64,000 nucleotides of DNA from Timema cristinae (lineage: Eukaryota > Arthropoda > Insecta > Phasmatodea > Timematidae): the NCBI GenBank assembly GCA_039000515.1, contig JBCFYV010011164.1:50321192-50385191 (forward strand), written 5' to 3'. The notes under the pieces are model-generated. The model saw only the letters and a program-made list of their open reading frames with translations. It was not told where the DNA came from and searched no databases. The position numbers and the translations under genes are program-made. Positions within the stretch are counted from its first letter, which is position 1. Every line of letters begins with the position of its first letter. Positions 10,346-48,027 of this stretch are shown here, in pieces.

Positions 10346-12202
10346 TGTCGATTGTGTCCTCTTGTAGTGCCTGTACTGTCGAAGGATATCTCCACACTGA
10401 GTCAGCTCTGTCGGGCACCTGAAGACTAGAACTTGACTCTAATCTCTTTGTTTTGTTTCTTTAGTGCCCCCAAGGGATTCGTTTTCCTCTCCGCGCACCG
10501 GTTGGGGCAGGTTTCCTAACAGGAGAGTGCGCATTTCTCGCTAAGGTCACCAGTGACTTGAATTTAATGATCTGCACATACTTTTTCTTGTTGTATTTGT
10601 TTTTATCCGACGTTGCCAGATTTCAAAGTTGTTTCCACAGCAGGTCATGGTGGGTTGTGGAAGGGGAAAGAGTTAGATTAAAATACCAACCAAGTCAATG
10701 AACTTGTGAACTATAGATATCTCTTCTTCTTGGTATAACTGTTTTACAGATAATACTATGAATTACTAACAAAAGGGTGTATTTAAGAACTCAGGGAAGT
10801 TATTTTGCTATTCCTTATAAATGATGGAGGTCATTGGAGAAGTTCTTACGGAAATGTGTTGACGGCCAATAACAGTACATAAGTAATGATGTATTTACAT
10901 TCCTGCAAGCAGCGGGTGGATTGCACGACATAGTTGCACTTTTGAGCCTGATGTTGACTGACTCAAACCCTAAATACATTTTTCCAAAATATAATTTTAG
11001 TTTGTCAGAACCTCTGTGATTGAGCTGTAATATTTAATAGTCATAGTTTAAATTATTTAAAGTTTCTGGAAGGTAAGCGTGAATTGAAAATATATTAAGT
11101 AGGTATTGTATGAAAATAAGATTATAGCCGAGCTCTTATTTATACTAGAAAAATGTAATATAAACAATTTTAAAATATAATAAGGTTGATTCGAAATAAT
11201 AATTTACTTAAAGGTGGTAATTATGTTTATATAAAAAATATAACATATTTTCCTCTAAGTGAATCATTTAGCTTAGAGTAGGATTCAGATAGGAGTAACC
11301 CACCTTGCATACTCAGCTGGGCGTACCTTGTGGGGGGCAACTGGGAGTACACCCCCCAATATATGGGCTTTAAGGGAATGTCTCCTCCAGTATAAAATGT
11401 AATCGACTGATTTATTTGTGGTTAGGGAGCGAAGGTGTTTGGTGGAAGTCAATGGCTACTTAACACTCTATACCTTATGTCTATACTTATTTCAATTTAT
11501 TAAACACATTTTCGATAAAGGTGTTAGGGCAAGGTGGATCTAGGGTGCAACGGAAACCTTGAATGTTATAAGTGTGGTCCGAAAGATCGCAGGAAGTTTA
11601 GTTATAAACATTTATTAATCTGACCCGGCCACGGTTGTTGTTATTGATGATGATGATGATCAATGGATTAAAGAATGTTCATCAAATGTAATACTAAAAT
11701 TTTAAACAAAAAAGATTAAATATAAAATAGCTTTGCTGTACTTATTTTCTCGTAGACACAAGTCATGTAGAAAATATAATCCATACAAACCTTAATTCAA
11801 CAAATTAAACAAAAATCGCTTGAGGTTTAGAATTTTAAAAACAATCAAGAAATTATTGCTTACCAATTCATGTTATATTAATTTTTTTCTTCAGCATCTA
11901 ATTGGCGTATATCTCTAATGGATAGTAAGACAAAAAAAGACATAAACAAAAAACAATATTGAATTTGAAAAAAAATTATTGCCTTGTATTTATAGTGGAA
12001 AAAATGGAACTGCCTGAAAAGAATGATTTCCAGCATAACTTTCAACCCACACCCGATCCAGCCCCCTTATCTCGGGGCCCCTGTGGTCCACAGTGCGCTT
12101 AACTTCTATTTGGTGGTCTTCCATTACCGAAACTTTGATTAATGAACTGAGAAAATCAAACACGTCCGTGCTTCTTTGCTAAATCCAACTTTAGCAACAT
12201 AC
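10346..12202. other. 5' flank of the secreted-protein gene and intergenic DNA
   Basis: The first ~200 bases left of 10550 are the presumed 5' UTR/promoter of the minus-strand gene. I see no clear TATA box. The rest is AT-rich, with a GC-richer patch at 11290-11400 that has no ORF or match elsewhere. Confidence 0.4.
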
Positions 12203-12293
12203 ATTCTATCTCACAATGAAGTAACAATACATTTTATCTCACAATGAAGTAACAATACATTCTATCTCACAATGAAGTAACAATACATTTTAT
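12203..12293 (+). repeat. Tandem repeat, 28-bp unit, about 3.2 copies
   Basis: The unit begins ACATTCTATCTCACAATGAA and repeats with a T/C alternation at one position (ATTCTATC versus ATTTTATC). Confidence 0.85.
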
Positions 12294-12419
12294 ACGCCAT
12301 TTTACTGTTCCATATTAAATTAGAAACTGTTTTAGGGGAACTTACTTAGTTTGATCACAGGTACTTGTGTTATTTTATTTATGGTATTCGGACTACCCGT
12401 ATATTTCAGTTTAAATTTA

Positions 12420-12620
12420 TGTAGGGTATTTAATGTGCACTTTCTGAACCACTGATTATATCATCACACGAATATAAAACTAGCATAGTTCTAAAACAAA
12501 CATGACACTCATTACTTCATCACTATGAAAGGGTAAGTCTACATTTCTCCAACGATACAGTTTTCAACCCTGTCGGGAATAGAATCCAAAACCTTTAGCT
12601 AAATATACAGACGTGCTATT
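12420..12620 (-). mobile_element. SINE family 3, degenerate
   Basis: Shares the TTTAATGTGCACTTTCTGAA end and the general layout with 18270-18510 and 35920-36112; on the minus strand the tRNA-like head lies at the right end. Confidence 0.5.
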
Positions 12621-12659
12621 TACTGGTTGAAGCTGTCAAACATTCGCAAATTTACGCTA

Positions 12660-12832
12660 ATGACTTAGGGATAAATATGGTAGAATTTAGGGGAAGTTTA
12701 CACGCATTTGCATGGAGGGAGAGTGAGAAACTATTGAGGAAAAAACACTTTCAATACACCTGGTTGGATTTCGAACTCCAGCCTCCCCATTACCAAATCC
12801 AGCACTCCCACCGATGTGGGTGGCAAATAATG
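12660..12832 (-). mobile_element. tRNA-derived SINE, family 2-like
   Basis: Minus strand: GGTGGGAGTGCTGG head, box B-like GAGTTCGAAATCC, body TTTTTTCCTCAATAG then CACTCTCCCTCCATGCAAAT, as in the 17506 copy but diverged. Confidence 0.65.
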
Positions 12833-12835
12833 GAA

Positions 12836-13509
12836 TGTTTTAAATTAGGCTTGGCCTTATCAGCTGTTAAGATTTGTGTGACACTCAATAACACTCATTC
12901 CCATTTAAATTTAAACCTAATGTTAAAACTAAAACTGTGCAAGCCATCGTGAAAACAGAACTTCACCCTAATACCTGTTTTAGAAACACTACCACCCTAT
13001 ATCTTCCCGCAGTGTCACTTGACCTTTCTCTGAATGTATTTCTGTTGTCAAGATGAAATACTCGTACGTATGCTCTTTTACATATTTTTAAAGCTTATAT
13101 ATTTTATTAGAACGGGGTGTTATTAAAAAGTCGTAGATTACAAAACCACATAATAATAATACTCAACAAATCACTGAATGTATTTTATTGGAACACGTTG
13201 AAGAACATTACACTATAATTTGTTTCGTCCAATAGGTTGGGGAAATTATTTTAACAAGAGGAAGACATTATTGATCTCCCAAATTCTACGATGATAGAAG
13301 ACATAATATTGATTCTCCTATGGTTAAACACATAATTTATAGTATTTACAAACAAATTTAAATATCAGTAAATTTAATACTTTAAAAGAGTATTTAGCAT
13401 TTAATTTTCAACACAAGATAAAGCAATTTGCATGGTTTAAATAGTTTTTTAAAACATGACACCTTATAACGGGAATCGAACAGGGGATCGGTGCCAATTT
13501 TTTAAAACT
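12836..13509. other. Intergenic, nothing recognised
   Basis: AT-rich sequence with no supported feature. Confidence 0.5.
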
Positions 13510-13673
13510 ATTATTATTATTATTATTATTATTAGCACCGCGTCTTACTACCCATTCGGGTTATACGCACTTACACTAATGTGTAATGGTAGGGTGATTG
13601 TAAGATGAAATGAAGGACCTACAGCTTAACGTGGAATCCGAACCACGGTGGAGGCCTGGCATTCCCCACATTC
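13510..13673 (-). mobile_element. SINE family 1, 5'-truncated
   Basis: Contains (TTA)n, then the complement of the family-1 tail and body up to GAATGTGGGGAATGCC. The tRNA-like head is absent. Confidence 0.85.
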
Positions 13674-13757
13674 TTTTTTTTTTAAACTAAATATTTAAGT
13701 GAATACCAAGCGAGTTGTTGTGAGACAACAAAATTATAATATCAATGTATTGTATTT

Positions 13758-13763
13758 TTTATT
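13758..13763 (-). terminator. Polyadenylation signal AATAAA
   Basis: AATAAA on the minus strand, about 38 bases after the stop codon of the 13801-13995 exon. Confidence 0.55.
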
Positions 13764-13800
13764 GTTATTAAGAACTGAACCATTAGGAGTGTATAGACTC

Positions 13801-13995
13801 TTAGGTCAACTTTTCCAGTTGTTGAAGCGTTTTTAAGGCCCCATTGACGCTGTGCTGCTGTCTCTCTAACGACTCTTCGGCATCTGCCGCGTACTGCAGG
13901 CTTTGGTTTAGATCGATACTATTCAGAAACTGAAGATACAGTTTCTGAGTGGGACTTAGTGGGCTTTTCAAAGCTCTTCTGGCGTCTTCAAAAAC
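13801..13995 (-). CDS. Last coding exon (64 residues) of an unrecognised helical protein
   Basis: On the minus strand an acceptor (TTGATTTCAG, exon from 13995) opens a 64-codon frame ending in TAA at 13803-13801. It begins VFEDARRALKSPLSPTQKLY and ends LKTLQQLEKLT. The sequence is Leu/Gln/Glu-rich and predicted helical, with coiled-coil-like spacing in its second half, typical of the C-terminus of a cytosolic complex subunit. GC content is above the flanks and a polyA signal follows at the expected distance. I do not recognise the family. Upstream exons should lie to the right, but none was found before the gap at 14926 and the Lis-1 5' exon, so the gene may start in or beyond the gap, possibly head-to-head with or overlapping Lis-1. 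Confidence 0.7.
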   Translation of the reverse strand, partial: VFEDARRALKSPLSPTQKLYLQFLNSIDLNQSLQYAADAEESLERQQHSVNGALKTLQQLEKLT

Positions 13996-14925
13996 CTGAA
14001 ATCAAGATAGCGAGAGAGAGGATAAAATAATGAGACATCCTCTAATATAATAATTTATATTTAAACAATATTCACAGAGGTGCAGAAACGATTTGGTTTT
14101 AAGGGGGCACAAGTGTTGATGAAATGGAAATCATTTTTGGCAACGAAATGTTACATTTTAAATTATTTTTTAAGTGTACCTAGAATCTAAAAGATGTGTT
14201 CATGATCATAAGAGGCGTGTATGTTCTCCTAGTTAAAATACGATTTAAACTGTTTTAAAAAAATACACAAACTTTTTAAACATTCTAAAAAGTGTACACA
14301 AACATAGAACTTATTACATAAAATACTTCACCTTTAAGTTAAAGATGTTAGTTTTGTAATTTAGGAATCAATCATAATTTGGGTGGGTGAATATTCCTCG
14401 AAAATTTATTTACATAGTTGATCTCACTACGTATGTAGTTTGAAAAGCATGTTTTTCTGCCCAAAATTTCTTAAATTTGTGTGGTTGGAAAATGCTAGCA
14501 TCCCAAATAGGGTACTTTGCCTTATTTGAACCACTGAATACCACTTTTATCAAGCAAATTGGGTATTAACCACGATATATTTTTTATGTGGTCGCCATTC
14601 CTTTTCGAGATGAGAAATGATTTCTGACATTTGTTAGATCTATTTCGCATCGTACTGCATATACAACCAAAATAAGAACATAAGTAGGAGGGTAAATTTT
14701 AATTAAATCGACCCATAAATTTTCCCTTGAGAAAGAATTAAAACCTCGACTGGATAAATGCATCTCATGGTAATTCCAACTCAAGACTCCTCGAATCGTC
14801 ACAAGAGTTGACTACACGCCAACTCCACAAAAGCAAAAACAATAAAATAGTAGGTAATTTAATTTAATAAACTTATTTAAAAAAAAATTGTTTTAGCATT
14901 TTTTGAAAAATGGATATTTTTTAAA
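13996..14925. other. Intron or intergenic DNA of the minus-strand gene
   Basis: AT-rich, no further exon recognised. The open frame at 14584-14802 (minus) has no coding character that I can support. Confidence 0.45.
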
Positions 14926-15025
14926 NNNNNNNNNNNNNNNNNNNNNNNNNNNNNNNNNNNNNNNNNNNNNNNNNNNNNNNNNNNNNNNNNNNNNNNNNNN
15001 NNNNNNNNNNNNNNNNNNNNNNNNN
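14926..15025. other. Assembly gap (100 N)
   Basis: Exactly 100 undetermined bases, the conventional size for a gap of unknown length. Confidence 0.99.
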
Positions 15026-15310
15026 TAGACATTAATCTGTTAGGCCTAAAGGTTTTCACAAGAAATACTGTGGGTTAGGTTAATGGTGCCTGAAAGTTTT
15101 TTTCCTTACATCTGGACATGTTTTTAGTAAAATCTTTTCTGTTTGGCTTCCAACAGTTATTTATTTGTAGCTTTGCACATAAAAGTCTGGGGAAAATTTG
15201 TTTTTGTATTGAAAACCTGGAAAATCAGAAATTAGAAAACTTAATAAGCTCATCATCTATGTTGAGACATCAGGACTCTAAATTATGTTGAGCTCTATAT
15301 TTGTTTGCAG

Positions 15311-41349
<26,039 letters not shown>

Positions 41350-42486
41350 ACTTTATTTTGCCTGCATTTTTATTTTGTGTAATGAATCGTTAGAGTGAAA
41401 GAGAGGATTGTGTATTACCCTTAATAATAAGCAGCAAAGTGAACTTATTTCAGATAGCAATTAATTATTAATTAACTATATTCATTTTTAAATCCCTGCA
41501 CACACTCTTGAGACTTGTAGGTTAGATTATATTTCCTTTTTAATTACATTGAATTGATTCTAACAAAATATTTTTTAAATTGGCAATGCATTTTGTATCA
41601 TTGTAAGTTGGGAGTATAAAGGTTAAGTTTAAAATGTTAAAGCTTGGCAGTGAATGTCATAGAGTGGATACTTAACTTTGTTCACATTTTCTGAAATGTG
41701 GTGCTCTTGGAATAATAACGTTACAAAGTTGGCTCTACCTTTTTGTGGAGATTTTTTTTTTACGTGAAAAGCTTTTTTATATTTGCTTCACTTTTAACTT
41801 AAATTAGCTCATAATAACAAAATTTCTGATTTATTGGAAGTTGTCCCTGTAACTTAAATATTTTCGCTAAGCCACCGTTGATTTTGATCAAGGTTCTAAT
41901 ATCAATTCAAGTATTTTTTATTAAAAAGATCTACTTTTTATTGTATGCACTTTCTATTTAGTCAATGAACTAATTTCTAATCTATTGTTTATGTCAGTGA
42001 TATATAATGCATATTAACAAAAATTAGGATTATTTCTATCTTTAAGACAAAAATAATATTTTTTTACAAAAAAAAAAATATATTATATATATATAAAAGA
42101 AAATTAGAACCACATCTTGCTACACATTTGAGTTGTACACATCGAAGTAATTAAACTAAATTTTATTTATGCTGGATGTAATAGTAAAATATAACTTAAC
42201 CAGTTTTCTATACTTATAATGTAGATTATTTCCCCAACTTGAATTAATAACTATTTAAGTTGTTAACTATGTCTCGAGCCTTTGTCTTGGGTTGAAATTT
42301 GTTTGGAATCCAATTCATTTAATGTGTGTTCTTGCTTTCTATTCAATTTGGTATTATGTAGGGGTGGAATAGTATAGGTTTATTTAATTCTTTATATATT
42401 AGGAGCTTTATTAAATTTCATCATATATATAGTAAAATTATTTAGAAAATGGCACTAAAATTGTTCTGTGCGACACTTGCTTCTAT
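41350..42486. other. Intergenic or extended Lis-1 3' UTR
   Basis: AT-rich; no ORF or repeat that I can support. Could be alternative 3' UTR. Confidence 0.45.
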
Positions 42487-42503
42487 CCCCCCCCCCCCCC
42501 CCC
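42487..42503. repeat. Poly-C tract (17 C)
   Basis: Uninterrupted run of 17 cytosines in AT-rich DNA; its length is likely unreliable in assembly. Confidence 0.95.
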
Positions 42504-42521
42504 AGTAAATTTTTTAGTATA

Positions 42522-42888
42522 TTCTGTTCACGATAGGTTTTTACCTGAATGACAGTTCGAAAATCATATGTTTAGGTTTTAGATCACAGTTTTTTTATAA
42601 ATGTAAAGATCTTTAATTACCTGTTATATATTACATTTAAAATAACGTAAACTTAAGTTTTCTCATGCTATTTAATTTTTTTAAATAATTTCTTTTTATC
42701 CAACTCGAAACAATATTTTAAACATAATTAAAAGAAATTATTTTTCATTTTGGAACGTTACTGATTTTGTGTAATATAGTGCAACCACACAATACCTTTT
42801 ATTACAGGCATCGTATTTACTTGGAAAAGAGAAAATTGTTGTCATTTTTTACATACAATAAATGATTTTATGATTATTTTATCGTATT
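42522..42888 (-). repeat. Interspersed repeat, inverted copy of 5288-5682
   Basis: Reverse complement of the left-side copy from TCTGTTCACGATAGG to ATTTTATCGTATT. The two copies flank the Lis-1 gene about 37 kb apart. Confidence 0.75.
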
Positions 42889-43172
42889 TTGAAATATTTA
42901 ACTGAATACAATATTTTAATCAACTGCGTGCCTGCATCATTGTAAAAAACTTGTTTACCGTTATGTTCAATCATATGGCTTAGATTCGTCAGCCGCCATT
43001 TTGAAGCTATGTTTGTTAGAAGTTTTTGTGAAAGTGGTGTTAATTTTTTTTAGGGTGAATAAAACTATAAATAAACTTTGTTTCCGACCTCAATTAAATA
43101 TATAAATAATATTGGCCTAAATTACTGTTGTTAACTATCACATTAATATATTACCATCTGTTTTCATTACAG

Positions 43173-43254
43173 TCATCCAAAGTGATAGATGTCAGCTGTT
43201 GGCGTAGTGATACATTAGGGATTACTTTTAGTAACATTTCGAGCTGTCATCCAG
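43173..43254 (+). other. Exon-like segment between consensus splice sites
   Basis: TTTTCATTACAG precedes and CCAG|GTAAAC follows an 82-base segment open in the frame SSKVIDVSCWRSDTLGITF onward. No homologue recognised; could be a chance exon, a non-coding exon or a repeat. Confidence 0.25.
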
Positions 43255-43849
43255 GTAAACTTAGCTCGTGAATGTGTGTCAAGGGTGCTTGAAATTTGAT
43301 AACTTTTTCCTTTCATTTAAAAAGTTGCTCATCAAATGCTACAATGCTTCAAGAACAATCTGAAAATACCATGTGTAGAAAATTAAACTCTTTATGTTCT
43401 TAATGTAGCAATGTTTAATTTATTTTGGCTAAAAAAAAATGTTTTTATATGAAAACTATAAAATCTTTCTTGTGTACCCTTCCACTTGACCTTAAGAAAG
43501 AAAGTAAAAGACTGCAAATGAGATCACTGAAAGTTTGTTTTATTAATTCTATGTTGTACTGAAGTAGAAAAATTTGATCTCTCACGCTTTAGAATCCACA
43601 CTTAAATGCAGAATATGAGTAATTTGATGCTCACAGACATATTACATGCTTAAGGGGAAAAAATAGCGATCAAAAACCAATTTGACTATTATAACTCGCC
43701 CATCTTTCCAACACTTTTTTAATATTCTCAATTTGGAGATCATTTTATATTTTTGCTCACATAAATAAGCACTAAACCTTTAAAAATAATCAACTCCAAC
43801 TATAAATATTCATTCTTGACTCCATTCACATTTATTTGTATTCGTCGCT

Positions 43850-44215
43850 AAGGGTACAGGATGAAATTTCTGGAACAATGAATATAAAAGAGACTAGGGA
43901 TGTGGAGGCCATGTTTGCAAGGAGTATGTTAGCTGTCACAAGGAGAAACAAGATTAGGAATGAAGTTATCTAGGAACAAGTACATGAGACAGAGATTCAA
44001 GAATGAGATGTAATGGGCATTGAAATAGATGATGCCAAAGAAAATGCGGGAAATGAAGTTTGTAAGAAAAAGACCGCAAGGGAGGTCAAGAAAGAGATGG
44101 GAGGAGCTTACGACGAAGAGGAGAAGAATGAAAAGTGATTAAAAGAGGAAGATGGAGGTATTTTACTAAACATCCGGTCGCAGGCTGGAAACAGTTGATA
44201 ATGACTAGGGTTTGA
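43850..44215 (+). mobile_element. LINE 3' end fragment
   Basis: Contains KRETRDVEAM-like coding, MPKKMREMKF, a GRSRKRWEELTT-like block and a terminal GCAGGCTGGAAACAGTTGAT, as in the other copies of this LINE. Confidence 0.7.
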
Positions 44216-45652
44216 ATTGTACTTTGTTGTCACTGAACAAATAGTTGATAAGATATCAAAATAGTTTAATTTGCTTAAAGATATCAAAACAATGTTTTAG
44301 TAGGTTTGCTTAAATATTATACTTGAAACATTTGGGGGAAACTAAATGAAAAATTGTTCATGTTCAAGAATAATACATACATATTTTTGAACAATTTATT
44401 TAGAAAACTATGTAATTAAAAATAAAGCCTTACATTGTAATTCATCATTTAACTAATTATTATCCTCTCTTTCACTTTTATGGACTTGTAGTTGTAAAAT
44501 AAGTTGTATGCCGCTTCACACATGATATATTATATAATTATATATCGATGATAGCTCCATTATTAATATTCACTTAGGTTTAATGTTTATTTTGTTTAAA
44601 TTATTTATTTTTATTTTGTTATAAAATATATCTTATAAATATTTTAGAAGTTTTCTAGAAATTAAAATACACAACTTGTAGCTCCTATTTAGCTCTAGCA
44701 TGTTATACTTAACATTGTTCCGTGCATAGAAACCAGACATTTGTGTAATATTATGATAACATGGTAACTGCTATGGAAAAAACTAAATATGAATTATTCG
44801 CTTATTATTATTATGTGATGAAAGTTTTGTATTAATATAAAGAATGTTTACTTTAAAACTATTGTTTATATTTATTTTTTATTTTGCGATGCTATTTGTA
44901 GTATTTAAGTAAATCGTGTTTATAGTATGTGTGTGTTATAGTTGAGATTTCAAGTTCATGATAAAGAATTACCCTCTCCCAACCTAACCTTAACACATCT
45001 ATTTTGTCAAGTCACCTGCACAATTTCTAGGAAAGATTGAGCTGAATGAGGTTGGAACAGGTTGATATTTTATATATATTGTGCTATGTAGTTTTAACTA
45101 GTCAAAGCTATGTTGGGTGAGTTTCAGGTGGTATAAGTACAGTACAAGATTAGTACTTGAATCAAATGTCATCTCTTAATCCAATATAAGGCATGTTGGT
45201 TGTACACACCATGATTTATGTCATTTCCAACAATAAAATTTATGAAACTTATTTTGACTCTCAATTTACTAAATCATAACAAACTTTTGTCTGAAAACGT
45301 GGATCATTTGTTCGTAGCAAATAAGTAAAACATAATTAATGTGCTTTTTTAATAGAAATATGATTGAACAAGATTATGTAATTTGAATCCTCAACTTAAA
45401 GTGCCAATTTGATTTCTCTAAAAGCCAATTCATATACTAGGACCGAGGAGGGTAAACATCTACCATAAACATGAGAGTTCACATAAAATACTTCAGTGAC
45501 TTAATATCTAGTAATGTTTGTGTTATTGGTAAGGAGTGGCGTTAGCATCAAGAAATGTTTGACACCTTCATGAAGGCTCTTATCTACAATCTGACAGTGG
45601 CTGCGGAACATTCCAACATTGTTAACACAACTGTGTGCAATAAGTCAAAACT
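44216..45652. other. Intergenic, nothing recognised
   Basis: AT-rich; only an AATAAA near 45233 (possible distal polyA signal) stands out. Confidence 0.4.
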
Positions 45653-46040
45653 ATGGATGAAGAAGACTCAATAATGTTGGTTCGAGAGTATGAATGCTTA
45701 TATAATTTGCGGCATAAAGATTATGATAATAATCTCACTTAAGAAAATATTTAGAAGGAAATAGCTGAAAAACTGAATGCAGGAGGTTTCTGTAAGTTTT
45801 CATACTTCGGGACACTCATTCTAAAATATTTGTGAAAGTTTTGCTGGTCATCTCTGAGTCGCCCAAATATATTGTGGAATTCTCCTTCGTCTCTTGCTCT
45901 AAATAAATGATAGACCCAGTATTTTCCTTTGTTTTCTCCTCTTTTTATCAAGTGAAATACAATAAAGCCCACATGCAACAATCACATCTTTGCCTAAATT
46001 GCCAATGAGCAAAACAGTAGCCCTAACAGCACAGTCCCAG
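45653..46040. pseudogene. Internally deleted PIF/Harbinger element: MADF gene start (+) and transposase start (-)
   Basis: On the plus strand from ATG 45653: MDEEDSIMLVREYECLYNLR then HKDYDNN..., a MADF/Myb-SANT-like domain start, with two stop codons before KEIAEKLN. From about 46020 to 45786 on the minus strand: ACGLYCISLDKKRRKQRK, a frame change, then KYWVYHLFRARDEGEFHNIF and DDQQNFHKYFRMSV, the N-terminal block typical of Harbinger (ALP1-like) transposases. Harbinger elements carry these two genes; here their middles are deleted and the two N-terminal parts meet at about 45786. Neither is functional. Confidence 0.75.
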
Positions 46041-46450
46041 CATGGTCCTATCAGTGTGAATGTTAGCGACACGACACATTCCCAGCATGGTCCTATCAGT
46101 GTGAATGTTAGCGACACGACACATTCCCAACATGGTCCTATCAGTGTGAATGTTAGCGACACGACACAGTCCCAGCACAGTCCTATCAGTGTGAATGTTA
46201 GCGACACGACACATTCCCAACATGGTCCTATCAGTGTGAATGTTAGCGACACGACACATTCCCAACATGGTCCTATCAGTGTGAATGTTAGCGACACGAC
46301 ACAGTCCCAGCACAGTCCTATCAGTGTGAATGTTAGCGACACGACACATTCCCAGCATGGTCCTATCAGTGTGAATGTTAGCGACACGACACAGTCCCAG
46401 CATGGTTCTATCAGTGTGAATGTTAGCGACACGACACAGTCCCAACATGG
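46030..46450. repeat. 45-bp minisatellite, about 9.3 copies
   Basis: Unit of 45 bases (15 codons), starting CACAGTCCCAGCATGGTCCT, with three main variants (CATTCCCAGCATGG, CATTCCCAACATGG, CAGTCCCAGCACAG) in the order A-B-C-B-B-C-A. Because 45 is divisible by three, frames stay open on both strands (182 codons plus; 177 and 141 codons minus); these are probably not genes. It abuts the Harbinger transposase N-terminus. Confidence 0.93.
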
Positions 46451-46786
46451 CGGTCGTACAAGTATTCTATGTTTTTTCTCTTGCCATGCTTTGCTATGGA
46501 GCCACTTACACCGACACCCTTTCGTAGCACCCTGGTAGCAGCATAGTATCGTACACGTACGGTGCGCGGAAAGACATGTACGATACTGTCATGGTAGCCG
46601 TTGCCTACCCCTCACTACACCCTCTCAAACATTCCCACCACTCAGGTCTACACTCTTGGTGAGCCGGTATCGGTATCGTTGTTTTGTATTCGAGTTATAA
46701 GTTGTAAAATGGTTTGATGCATGGTTTCTCCCCTTCCCTTTTTCCTTTACTATTTATATCCCTTCTACACAAACTATCTTCTTATA

Positions 46787-47120
46787 CAGACATCCCCAAA
46801 CTACTGTTCTGCGGACAGGGTTTATCAGGCCCGCGGTTGCTTTGTCAAATATGTATATAAAATATTCACTGATGTATAGTGAAATGCTGGTGCTCCTTTA
46901 TGCAGCACACAAAATACATACAGATGCGGCCAGTGGCAGTATTCCAAACAGCAATACTATGGTGTACAGTTTTATTAGAACTTGCTGGCTGTTTTTCATC
47001 AAGTCTCTGTTGAGTCTGAGAAATGTTGGGTATGCAGTAATCTAGAGATTTTTTCAACCTAGCTCACCTAGCACACACATCCTAAAGTGGCCCTCTGCAC
47101 AGTAAATTTGGGGACCCCTG
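46787..47120. mobile_element. hAT MITE
   Basis: Ends CAGACATCCCCAAACTACTG and (reverse complement) CAGGGGTCCCCAAATTTACT, the classic hAT form, with 8-bp flanks TTCTTATA (46779-46786) and TTCTTGTA (47121-47128), one mismatch. 334 bp, non-coding. Confidence 0.85.
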
Positions 47121-47743
47121 TTCTTGTAGATAAGGGCCCTAAAATAACCTATTTTTAAGTATTATATTTAAAAACAACGTTCATTAAATTGTATAATTAT
47201 TTTGAAACATAATATTAACCTAATTTAAAACAAATCCCTGTACTATTAAATAAAATTGTAATCTTTCTTTGGCTCTAATTTCTTTACTATGAATATTAGT
47301 ATCTACTTATTAGTAAAAAAAAATCAAAAATGTATTACCACCCCTCTATTTTCAACTATATTCATTAACGCAAAAACAAAGAAAATATTTATTAACACAT
47401 TTAAGAGACAGTTTAACATGAACAGAAGATAATTTCTGTCTGCTGTGTATCCTGATGTTTTAATTTGCTTGGCCTTCTCCTTGTATTCTCATTGATAAGG
47501 TTCAAGTTTAAGGGGTGTCTATGCTCATCTCCGTGCATAGCACACAGGAAAGTTAATGATTTGTTATGCATTATGCATGAATCGCCCTTGAGTTGAACTT
47601 GAATGGGAAAGCCTTCCACTTTTTATGACTAATACTGTGCATATTAATATTTGTGTGTATGTAAAAATAGGTATTAATGTCTTGGATAAAAAAATATAGT
47701 CCTATAGTTTGATTGTTTCTTTTGGTACTTAATGATGGAATTG

Positions 47744-48027
47744 ATTATTATTATTATTATTAGCACCGCGTCTTACTACCCATTCGGGTTATACGCACTT
47801 ACGCTAATGTGTAATGGTAGGGTGATTGTGAGATGAAATGGAGGACCTACAGTTTAACGTGGAATCCGAACCACGGTGGAGGCCTGGCATTCCCCACATT
47901 CACAAGATGTCTTGTCAGAGGTGAAGGAAGGGTTTGGTAATCAGATAAATCTTTGCCGGGACCGAGGATTGAACTCTGGCCACCAGCATAGAAGTCTGAC
48001 ACCTTACCCCTAGACCACCAGGTCACC
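47744..48027 (-). mobile_element. tRNA-derived SINE, family 1, full length
   Basis: Minus strand: GGTGACCTGGTGGTCTAGGG head to (TAA)n tail, complete. No clear target duplication. Confidence 0.9.

Noticed and set aside
42990..43010. Minus-strand start ATGGCGGCTGACGAATC in a YY1-like context
   Set aside because: Reads only ten codons to a stop and has no donor before it.
45899..46538. Three long open frames (182 codons plus; 177 and 141 codons minus) with perfect 15-residue repeats
   Set aside because: They exist because the minisatellite unit is 45 bases; both strands are open alike, and the flanks are transposon remnants.
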